Source: Liopterus haemorrhoidalis
Lineage: Eukaryota; Arthropoda; Insecta; Coleoptera; Dytiscidae
Reading direction: 5' to 3'
DNA: 64,000 nucleotides
NCBI GenBank assembly: GCA_963971575.1
Contig: OZ020616.1
Coordinates: 36,994,306 to 37,058,305, forward strand
The number at the start of each line of letters is the position of its first letter. Position 1 is the first letter of the stretch. The notes below the pieces were generated by a model. It saw only the letters and a program-made list of their open reading frames with translations. It searched no databases and was not told the DNA's origin. Of this stretch, positions 25,701 through 37,700 are shown piece by piece. Position numbers and translations under genes: made by a program.

Positions 25701-28700
25701 CACTGATAAAAAATTATTGAAAATTAAAATGTTCCCCTTTAAAATAGTATCCGCAGTACCTACAAACCGCTGGCAGTAGCTGTTCTACTTTTTAATTACT
25801 CTTTGTAAGTGATTTTAGGAATTACTTTCAACCTCTAGGAGGGAAACAGCTTCCCAATATTTATCTCTTTATAGCATGTCTATTTAATGGTTTAAAAACG
25901 GCGTCTAGTAAATAAACCCTTCAGCAGAACCGTTGAAACCCGGGGTTGCAGAGGTTGTAACTTTCATGAATGTTGGGTAGCTAATAAAAAATAAGTTTAA
26001 CATTTTTAGATTTTTTTTAACACTTTATTCAAGTTAACAACACGTTAAAGCCGGTTTCAGACTAAACCGCACTGATCTGTACTCATAACAGCGCAAAACA
26101 ATTTAATTGTTAGCGCGGAATGGTCAGTGCGCGAAGTGTTTGGTTGTGTATCATTGTGCGCGGGGTAATGTCGGATGAATATGTATACTCAGCGCCGGTC
26201 CTGGCGGAGGGTAAACGTGTGCTACGCTCGTCTGCGGCCAGAATCGTCTCTCAGACGGTTTTCGTGGTTGTAATGTTGTTCAAAAATTGCAAAACAAAAT
26301 GTCTGTAAAAATGATACTACTGAGTCAAAAAAATAAATAAAATAAAATGAATTTATGTTTACCTTTTTTGTATTTTATAATTATTATTAAATTTTAATTC
26401 ATCAACCATCATACTTAACCTAATATGCCCTCGTATGACTTTTTTGTTTTAAAAACGTGTATTTACAAACGTAATTTTCAAACGAATGAAGAGATAAAAG
26501 GAAATTCTAATAATATCAAGTGCTTCCGAGAGATTGATTCTAGAAGTGAGAAATAAATTGGTAACGTCGTGTATACCAAAATATTTAAAAGAAGTCCGAT
26601 AAAGTTCAGTTATGAATTAAGATTTTAGGCACGCCTATCAAGTTTCATGCCATTGATTCAGTTAGAATTCTAATGGTTGGTTTATATAAGGAACAAGAAT
26701 AAGGAATAAGAAATAAGAATAGTAGACAAGAATAAAAAATATTAAACCGTTTATATAGGACATAACATTTCGTCGCTGCGCCTGCGTACTTGCGTTGGCC
26801 TGTGTTTAACGTTTGTCACTTGACCTAACCTAACCTTAAAAAAAATTTATTGTTGGTTTAAAAAAAAAACATTTTATGGTTGTTTACAACCCTCTGATCA
26901 CAACTGGAAAACATCTGTTGAACAAACTTTATTGCGGCAGACATTTTGATTGCTGTGCGCAGGCTTATCGTATCTTATTCTTGGAATAAGAATAAAATAT
27001 TGAATGTTACCAACTATTCTTATGTTTAAGTTAAATTTCATTCCTACATAAACCGATATACGGCGCAGCCATGTTTTAACATCTTGTGTACTATTCTTAT
27101 TTCCTATTCCTTATTCTTATTCCGTATATAAACCAACCATAAGACACACTCGCACAGTGAATTATCACAAACACGAACAATGAATATGCACGTTTGTAGT
27201 AGCTATGCTTAAACGATGAACTATAGTCCGTTCATTTTCGAAACAACACAATGAGTTATCAAGTCGACGCGAACTTCAGCTATTTTACCAGTGGCGGTCC
27301 GAAACACAAACAAGGTACCAAACAAACAGCTGCCTATAAAATTAAAAAGTCATACAGCACGCCACTGCTTAGCGTGCGCGCAGACGCAGTAAGCTCTCAG
27401 TTAAAAACTCGTTTCTGCGCAATGTGTTGTTTCGAAAATGTACGACCTATAGTCTGATAGACAAACTACGTACTTGCAATTCTTTTACTAGCTGCCTGTA
27501 TGAGATATAGAAACACAGCAGCACGTTAATTATAATATCAGTCATATGGCCTTGATCGAACTTCTTTTAAAAATGTTAGTATAGCTGCTGTATGGGACTA
27601 TTTTAAAGGTATCCACTTTTTAATGATAGTTTTACGCAAGTTGTAAGTTTTATAACGATAGTCCTTATACTTTTTATCAAACCTTATATTTCTTAAAGAT
27701 GATAATATGATTTCAATATTTATTTGCAGTATTTATATTTATAACATAATTTTGACGCAATTTTTATCTCCTAGTCATAATAAGTACATAATTTCCAATA
27801 GTGTTGCATTATGTTATTTTACAATGCTTTGTTAAAACAAGGTCAAGAAATACCAGTAACACAAATGATTTATTGATTCAAATAACAGAATTCAAATTAT
27901 TTGGATGCTTTAAATAAAAACTATCAAAATATAGAATTGTTTTAGAAACGCGATACAAAAATTATATTTACTGCAATAGAAATTGTGAATTTCAGTTTAT
28001 ACTGCAATCGAATCTTTTATTTCAGGACCACCTATCTCCCCAGTTTATTCTGTTTTGAGAAAATGAAAAAAAATATCCTACTTTTTTAGATTGCTGAAAA
28101 ATTTATTAGATGTTAAAATTCATCATTTTTTTAACATTAGTTTGGTGTCAAAGCAATAAGGGATAGGCATGATTTTTTTAATTTTTTTTATTATATTCCT
28201 CTTGTTGCATATAAACATAAAAAACAGTTTTTAATTTTTTTTTTTTGTAATTTGAAGGCTTAAAAAAATCATAAATGTATGTAGCGCGCGAAAACGACGT
28301 GTGACGTCATACCCCTTCTAACTGACGCATGACACTACAGCTTACCGGCGTACATAGTCTGTTGTGAACTTATTTGTTTGTATAACTTTTATAGGTTATG
28401 TAAAGTTAGAGTGATTTTAATTAAAACAAAGTTTAATTCTATAAAAACAATTTATACATGTTTACCGAATTAAATTTTATCTTTATATATAAAAATGGAT
28501 ATTTGTGGCTATGTCCGGAAATTCTAACCCACTTCCAGATACTCTACCGAGTTGAAATTTTGCATACAGGTAGCAAATGGCTTAGTCATAACTAGAAAAA
28601 TCGAAAATCTCAAAAAAGTCCCATCAGAAACGAGAAATTAATAATTTTGTTTTTAATTATATTGGACCATCGAAGTATGTATGATGCGTTCAGCGAGATC

Positions 28701-31700
28701 GCGGGAATTTCGTTTCAATGGTTGTTTGGACAACTATAGTAAGTTCGTGAAACATCGTTCAATGTCGTTCGGCGCGATTCATCTTTACTCTGCTCTAGCT
28801 GATAAGATATATATATTGTTATTTAGTAAAATTTTTGATTAGTTTATGCAGAGCGAGACTAAAGTGGAGCACCTGTTTTCTGGTTTTTAATTTTAGGGCA
28901 TTTTTATGAACTTTGTTATTTTTATTTATTTTTATTTAAATGTTTAAATATAATAGTAAAATCTTTTATATATATAAAACAGAAAATCTGTGTGTACCGA
29001 GTTGGAATTTGGTATATAGATAGGAAATGCAGTCAATATAAGGAGGCAAATTGAAAATCAGAAGAAAAAAAATGGTATCACTTAAGACGTAGACTTAACA
29101 GAAAAATTGCTTATACAGTGAAACCTCTATCTATCGTTTTTGAAGGGACCTATTGAAATAAACTATGGATGCGGAAAAACAATGAAAAACACATTAATAC
29201 ATATTTAAATGTTTAATATGTACGTACATATATATTCTAAAAATGATACATGTTTCAGGTATAAATCAATTTTTTTTAAATAAAAAATATCGTAAGGAAA
29301 TAAAAAAGGAAGCTGCATGCCGACAAAAAAAATTATACTTTGTATTGTATATAATCTTTCATCGTCATTTACTTTTTATATTGCCGTAAGAAATCAATAT
29401 TCTTTCGGTGTTACAAATTAAAATTTTTTCGGCATCTGTTATCGAATGCGCATAAAAAAAGTTTTCAATTTGAAAAAACACGAAATTTGCTGCGTAATTT
29501 AAACGATGAATGCGGTAAAATGATACAGAGAGAAATGATCGATGCGATCTATTTTTGCGTGTTTTGTATGAAATTAATTCGGAACCGCAAGAAATAACGA
29601 TATATACGGGAAAATTATTATTCGAGGAACGATAGATAGAGGTTTCACTGTAATAAGAAAGCAAATATTTTTTTTTAATGATTTTTTTTTATTGGATTGA
29701 TTTACGGGAGTAACGAAGGGACAACCTAAAACTAAACTTTTGAAATATCTCATTTACTATTGACTTAACAGCAAAAACGCACATGAGAAAAGCTGTTTAA
29801 AATAAAAATACAAATACATGTTATCCTATAAATTTTTCAATTGGTTAAGAAGCAGGGGAAGGGAGATGGGGGAGGTGCTAAAACTAAAATACTGGAAATA
29901 TCTCGCTTATTATTTACTTTACATCAACAATTTATAAAGATAATTTATAAAGACTTTGATTGAAGAACGATTATTTTCTGTTTAGTGTAGCTTCTGAATA
30001 TTTAGGGAGACAGAAGGAGCGCTACTTATAAACTTGAAATATCTCTTAATATTGACTTAACATTAAACATGTGTATAACAGAAGTTGTTACAATATCAAT
30101 AATATAAATAAATAAATAAACAAATCTTTTCTGTTTAATCTTCTTCTGTATATAGGTATATCATTTATAAAATTTTCTTATCTATATATATAAAATCGTA
30201 ACTAAGCTACCTACTCATAATCAACGCCCAGCCCAAACCACTGGACCTATAATCATGAAATTTGGCGAGTATATTCCCTCCATGACGTAAGCATCCACTA
30301 GGAACGGATTTTTCGAAACTCATCCTCTAAGTGGGTGAAAAGGGGGTTAAAAGGGGTAAAATGTGGCTTCACGGTTTCCTTAATATCTCTTAGGTCCAAT
30401 AATATATCGACTTAGTTTTTGCTTACAAAGACTACGCATGCAAATATAAAAAAACTTATTTCAGGATTTTGTCCTAATCAACCCTTAAAGGGGTGAATCT
30501 ACAATCAGGGTGAATTATAGAACCCTTCGCATCTTCTGTGTTTATTGTGTTATAACACTTCTTTTTGACATATAGATGTCTTTTTAAAATATCTAGAAAG
30601 TGTTTTGACCGTTTTTTTAAATTTCACCCCTAAAGGGGTAAATTGGCATTTTTTATTCGATAGGATTTCGTCTAGACAAAGAAACATAAAATTCAGGGAG
30701 TATATCCCTTTTATGATTTAAGAAACCCCTTAGAAATTATTTTTGGAAATTCAACCCCTAAGGGGTGAAATGGGGTAAAATGTGTTTTCACGGATTCCTC
30801 AATATCTCACAGGTCCAATAATATATCGCCTTCATTTTTGTTTATAAATATTATCCATATAAATGTTGAAAAACTGATTTCACGATTTTGTCCTATTTAT
30901 CCCCTAAAAGGGTGAATCTACAATCAGGGAGAATTATAGAACCCAACGTATTTCCTGTGTTTATTGAGTTATTAAATTCTTATTTTTCATATAGATGTCT
31001 TTTTAAAATATCTCGAAATGGTTTTGACAGTTTTTCAAAATTTCACCCCTAAAGGGGTAAAAGGATATTTTTGATTTGATAGAACATCCCTTGGATATAG
31101 ATACATGATATTAGCAAAGTATATTCCCTCCATGAGGTAGGCATACACTAAGACGGGATTTTTCGAAATTCAACCCCTAAGGGGTGAAATGTAATTTCAA
31201 GGATTCCTAAATATCTCTACGGACCAATAAGATATCGTCTTGGTTTTTACTTCCAAAGATTACCCTGTGTTGAAAAACGTATTTCAGTATTTGTTCTAAT
31301 CAACCCCTAAAGTGGTGAATTTCCGAACAGGGTTAATTATACAACCCATCATATTCCCTGTGTTTGTTGAGTTATAAAATTCCTTTTGGCATATAGGTGT
31401 CTTCTAAATATCTCGAAATGATATTGACAGTTTTTAAAATTCCACCCTTAAGGGGTAAATGGGAATTTTGTATTTGATTGAACATCCCTTGGACATAGAT
31501 AAATAAAATTCGTGAAGTATATTCCCTCCATGACGTAAGCACCCAATAAGACGGGATTTTTCGAAATTCCACCCCTAAGAAGTGAAAAGGGGTGAAATGT
31601 GATTTCAAGGATTCCTCAATACCTCTTAGGACCAATAAGATATCGTCTTGGATTTTGCTTACAAAGATTACCCATACAAATGCCGAAAAACTTATTTCAG

Positions 31701-34700
31701 GATTTTGTCCGAATCAACCCCTATAGGGGTCTACAAGCGGGGTGAATTATACATACAACCCTTCGTATTTCCTGTGTTTATTGAGTTATAACATTCCTTT
31801 TAGGCATATCGGTATCTTTTTAAAATATCTCGAAATGGTTTTGACAGTTTTTTTAAATTTCACCCCTAAAGGGGTAAATGGGTATTTTTTACTCGATAGA
31901 ACATCCTCTGGACAAGATACATGAAATTCGTAAAGTATATTCCCTGTATGACGTAAGTACCCAATAAGACGGAAGTTTACGAAATCCAACCCCTAATGGC
32001 TGAAATGTGATATCAAGGATTCCTTAATACCTCTTAGTACAAATAAGATATTGACTTGGCTTTTGCTTATAAAGATTAACCATACAAATGCCGAAAATTT
32101 TATTTCTGATTCGGATTCTTTCCTAATCAACCCCTAAAAGGGTAAATCTATAATCGGGGTGAATTATACAACCCGTCGTATTTCCTGTGTTTATTAAATT
32201 ATAACATTCATTTTTGGCACACCGGTGTCTTTTTCAAATATCTCGAGATAGTTTTGACAGTCTTTTAAAATTTCACCTCTAAATGTAAATGGGGGGAGGG
32301 TTAAATGGCTATTTATATTCTATAGAACTTCCCTTGGATATAAAGACATGAAATTCGGGAAGTATATCTCTCCCGTGATGTATGCACCGACTAAGAAGAG
32401 ATTTTTCGAAATTCGAGCTCTAAGGGGTGAAATGTGATTTGAAGGATTCCTCAATATACCTTAGGACCAATGTGATATTGACTTGGTTTTTGATTACAAA
32501 GGTTACCCATACAAATTTTTGAAACAGTTATTCAGGATTTTCCCCTAATCAACCCTTAAAGTGGTGAATCTACATTTGGGGAGAATTATAGAAACCTTTG
32601 TATTTCCTGAGTTATAACATTCCATTTTGGTACATAATTTTCTATTTAAAATATTTAGAAATCGTTTTGAAAGTTTTTTAAATTTCATCCCTAAAGGGGT
32701 AATTGGTATAAAAAAATTTTATTCGAAAGAACGTCCCTTGACATAGATATATGAAATTCAGGAAATATATTCCCTCCACGTCGCAAGCACCCGCTTATAT
32801 GGAAATTTTCGAAATTCGACCCCTAGGGGATGAAAAGAGATAAAATGTTTTTCCTCGGATTCTTCATTATCTTTTAGGTCCAATGGTATATTGATTTAGA
32901 TTTTGCTTACAATGTTATCCGTATATGTGTTCAAAAATTAAATTCAGTATTTTGCTCTAATCATCAATCCCTAAAGGGGCGATTCTAGATTCGGGGTGAA
33001 TTATAGAACCCTTTGTAGCTTCTGTCTTTGTTGTATTATAACTATGTTGTACTTTTTCGCATTTAGGTGTCATTTTAATATCATTAATTTCAAGATCATT
33101 TCATTTTGATCGTTTTTTTCATATTTAACCCCTAAATTGCATTTTTATATTTCCCAAAATTTCATTGGTACATTGGTATTTTTTAGTAGACAATTGAAAT
33201 TCGGGGACTATATTTCTTCCATGACGTAAGCAACCACTAAGAAGAGATTTCACGAAATTCGAGCCCTAGAGGGTGAAAACGGATTTCTTAATATCTCTTG
33301 ATGAAATAACGACTTGCTTTTTACTTACTTTGGTCACCCGTACGCATTGTTAAAAATGTAATTTAGGATTTTGCTTCAATCAACACTTAACAGGGCGAAT
33401 CTTCATTAAATTAGGGCGACTTATATAATGTTTTGTAACTTATTTGTTTGTTGAGTTATAACATTCTTTTTGGTATATAATATATTTATTTTTTTCTAAT
33501 CTTTAGGCTTTTAAAAGTTTTTTTTTATCTATAAAGGGGTAAATAGGTATATTTTTGATTAGATACATGGTATTCCGGGAACATATTCCTTCTATAACGT
33601 AAGCATCGAACTCTTTATATCTCCTGTGCTTCTTGTGTTATAACATTCCTTCCTGGCATATAGGTGACTGTTTAAAATCTTTCGATAGTGTTCTGACAGT
33701 CTTTTCATCATTCCTAAAGAATATTTTATTAGAAATAAGAAATTCCAAGAGAACCCACTAAGAAAGGATTTTTAAACCCCTATGGGGTGAAAAGGAGTAA
33801 AATATTTTTTCACGGATTCCTCAATATCTCTTAGGACAGATGAGATATCGACTAGGTTTTTGCTTATAAAAGTTACCCGTGCACATGTTTAGAAACAAAC
33901 TACGAATTTTACACTAATGAGCCTCTAACGGGGTGAATCTACACCTGAGGAGAGAGTCAGCAATGTGATCTATAAAGAACCTTGACTTATAATTATTACA
34001 CGATAATGGCAAACCGTTAATATACCGTAGCGAAGCACGGGTACTCAGCTAGTATTAAAATAGATAACTTATATTGCAGTATTTCAATTATGCCTGTAAC
34101 GTTTTGTAACTTCATGTAAACAATGTAGTAAAATTCTGACATCTAAATTACATAAATATTTACATTTTACAGAGTTGCAGCGTTTGTTTACATAAAGTTA
34201 TAGAATATAAAATAAAAATTACTTACAGGTCTGCTTTGACACCACGTATTTCTTCAGCACTGTAGCATTCATTATTTTTCATATATTCCATGAGCATAAA
34301 TGCATCAATGTTGGGTAAATTATCACTCTGAGCCCTAACAAAATCTTTATCTGCCATTTTAATAATAAATGCGTGAAAAATTGTTTAAAAACAAATACAA
34401 AACTCTCGAACAATACAATACACACACGTGTAAAGATTATGTTGTAGCTGTATCTGTGATGTGAAACCCCTATCGTTTGACGTCATTCTCAGTCGTTTTT
34501 ACTCGGCAACCTTCGCTCCGTGGTCGGCTTATTTCAAATTTACAATATTTTAATTCAAAAATTTGGCTATAATATTAATTAAAATGTAATTTTTGTTTTG
34601 TTAGGTGACATAACTAACATTAACATATCAAAATAATGTAGTTTTAAGGAAATACAAATTTTATGCGTATCCCCTATTATGCTTTTTCAGGCTGTATTTT

Positions 34701-37700
34701 TTTTTTTTCAACTTGTAGTGGTTTCTGCTTGAAACTTTTTTCCTCATTTCATTAATACTTGCCATTTACGGCCATAGCTAATTCAACAAATTAATTAATA
34801 AAAAAAATTATTTTATTTAAAAATACGTATGAAACTTAATATTATCTTAGGTCTCATTCAAATTCAATTCTATATCAATTGGGACTGGACATTACTGGTG
34901 GCAGCATTGTGATCCAAGGAAATGCGATTGGCGACAGTAGTACTCAGCCACAATTCGCCCATAGCAAACAGGTTAATTTAAGCACAATACGTTTTTATTT
35001 TATTAAAATGAAAGTAAATATTTGCGACATTAATCATCTCGACCGAATCATCTCGTGAAAATTTGGACTTAATATTAACTTTCTCTACATTTTTCTTAGG
35101 AAATGTAAAAAAAAAAATAATAATATGCCTATCAGCCAAAAACACTACAGTTTGTTCTGCTTTTATAGATTTTCACAACTTCTGTTGACATTATAACAAA
35201 ACTTCAACACTAAAATATACGTAATAAATTCAAACTGTACTGCAGTATTTAGTACAATAATTTGGCCACCAGTTTGCATATTCGAGCGTGTCACTTCTCA
35301 ATAACCCAATAATTATTAAGCGCACATGTTTACCAACTGTACGAATCCCGAATTTTAGCGCTACAACACTATGTTGTAGCACTAGAGACGTTTTTGCAAC
35401 AAACGGGATTTTCAAAGCAAAGAAACAGGAGTGAAATGAAGGCTTACAGCATAGATTTCTTGCATTATACGACGTATATATCTACAAATAATATGAAACT
35501 ATAGAGCGTTCAAAGGTGAGTTTGCAGTACAGGGCATATGGAGTAGTTCTTTTTCATACTCTCTAATGGGTTTACACAATGACGCTATCCTTTTCTTGCT
35601 TGTCGACGTTGCCAGCTCTAAAACGCGCTGATTGTGAAGACGCAGTATTCAACAAATGGCCATTTGGTTTTGTTGAGTGTTATTTTGAGTTTTATAAGAG
35701 TTGATTTTTGTAAATCATACGAGTTTTTCATATAATTATAATTGATACATTTAACACTTTTACAACATTCGGCAACACCGCTCCCATTTGCCATAAGAGC
35801 TATACTGCAAACTCACATTTGAACGCACTATAACATAAACTCAATTTTGCTGATATTGGTCGAAAGGTTGTTTCTGAAATAAAAGATTCAATTGCTTAAC
35901 AATTCATTAAATTTAATTTATTATAATTTTAATCAATATTTTATATTTTAGACGTTTTTCCATTGCACAAAATTCTACATTTGTGGGACAAATTGCTTCT
36001 CGGGGATTCGTCTTTTCCACTTCACGTAGGACTCAGTATTTTATGCCAGTTGAGGGATACATTACTGGCATCAGGATTTAATGAATGTATTCTTCTATTT
36101 TCTGATTTACCAGAAGTTGACATGGAACAATGTGTCATAGATTCGGTTAAATTTTACGAAAGCACTCCAAAGAGTATTACAGTTCGTATACACCAAAATA
36201 ATCAAGGACCTTATACTGACTTAGTAAGATTTTATTATTATTAAAAGACATTTTATTATTATTAGAAAACATAAATATGTCTAGTCTGTTCTTAAACGTT
36301 TTTTTTTTGGGTGCAGTCACAATATTCTCTGACAAAGAGTTCCTCTTGGCGAACATTCGGTTTGACAAAAATATTTGACGTGCACTAAAATTCAATTCGC
36401 ATTTTTTAAATTTAAATAAATGACCTCGAAGACTATGGTCTTGGTTTAATTCGAACAGCACAGGCATCTCACAGTTACAAGCAGGGATGGGGAGTCGGAG
36501 TCGGAAGTCGGGAGTCGAGGAGTCGAAGCTTTTTGGACGAGTCGGAGTCGGGAGTCGGAAAAAGTTATCGACTCCCGACTCTTTGATTAAATTTTTATAA
36601 AGGATGAGAACAATCTGAAAACGAAAGCAACATACTACCAGATTTTTTTAAAGCACGGAAATAGGAACGACATTTTGTTCTCTGTTCATGAACGAAAATG
36701 AAATTAAAAATACTCAATACCGGTTTTACACGTTTCCAGTTAAAAATTTAATTAATACTATTAGTACTAACAGATTAATGATGTAGGATAAAGATTTTTG
36801 TTTTTAGTCATATCTAATTTTTATTTTTCTTACACTTTGTTTATTATGTTTAAACGGAACTAAACTGGATTTTTATTTTCTCAAGTTGTAACGAGCTTGG
36901 TGATTATTTCATGTTTCATGTTGGCAGCTAAAATCTAAATGTCAAAAGAAAAAAGTGACATGTTCTGAAAAATAAAGTATATAAAATACAAAACATTTTT
37001 TTTTAAAACTAATATATTCGAAAATTTATATTAAAATAGTCAATATTTTAATATAAATTTTCATTTCATCTTGACTCAATAGTCAAGATGAAATGAAAAT
37101 GACATATTTAATGTAAGTAGAGTCGGTTTCTTTGGTTTAAGCTGAATTATATATCGAAACCTACTAACTTTTAAGGATTGAATGAGGTTTTGTATCATTT
37201 TGTTTAACAAAAGCCCACTTTGATCGTTAAAAAGTGAACTCGTGATAACTTAAGAAAATAAAAATTCCATTTAGTTGCGTTTAAACATTTGGAATAGACT
37301 TTACAATTTACGAGTGAAAGGAGTCGGGAGTCGGAGTCGGTAATTTTTCTGTCGACTCCCCTTCCCTGGTTATAACTGCCAGTTAACACGCGGAACATAA
37401 TCATGAGATCGCCGCACGTAAACGACGCTGATTCAAGAAAAGAAGTTTCAGAAGTGAAAGGTGGTCTTCATATGGTAGTCGACTCCTGCCAAAGCAGACT
37501 AGTTGCTCGCAGCTGGACATTTTATAGTAAATTTCGCGTACTAGATGAGGTGACCAAATACTGACTGCAAACTTTAACTGGGGGCGGACATGTGTTAGAT
37601 ACTCTTTCCGTAACAGTGGAAGTGACGGGCGGTATCTATAAACGCCTTATCTATAAGGTATAGTTGAGTTATGGTAGAGTTGGCTTTCTTCACTAACTTT

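Larger units (their letters stand above)
28486..34060 (+). mobile_element. Helentron-like composite with three 5' heads and one 3' end
   Basis: Heads of the form T(C/T)TATATATATAAAA begin at about 28486, 28970 and 30181. The first two are followed by related text (ACCGAGTTGAAATTTTGCAT and ACCGAGTTGGAATTTGG). The single 3' end is ACCGTAGCGAAGCACGGGTA, able to form a hairpin, followed by CTCAGCTAGT near 34060. No Rep/helicase coding is seen. It seems to be a non-autonomous composite. Confidence 0.5.
28155..34678. mobile_element. DNA element with AATA..GGGATA ends, copy B, carrying a large insertion
   Basis: The left arm (28155-28480) and right arm (34066-34678) match the arms of copy A (22807-24252) base for base over long stretches. 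The right arm includes the conserved short frame. Between the arms is a 5.6-kb Helentron-like insertion. It lies in TBCK intron 8 and accounts for most of that intron's size. Confidence 0.75.

Noticed and set aside
27251..27457. 68-codon plus-strand frame
   Set aside because: It fills the MITE at 27221-27453 and includes both of its inverted ends, so it is not a gene.
31372..31989. Open frames of 60-87 codons within the tandem array
   Set aside because: They do not recur in the same frame in the other units, so they are not a conserved coding unit.
30240..33960. CRISPR array
   Set aside because: Unit length is about 415 bases, the repeats are degenerate over their whole length with no short repeat/unique spacer alternation, and the DNA is animal.
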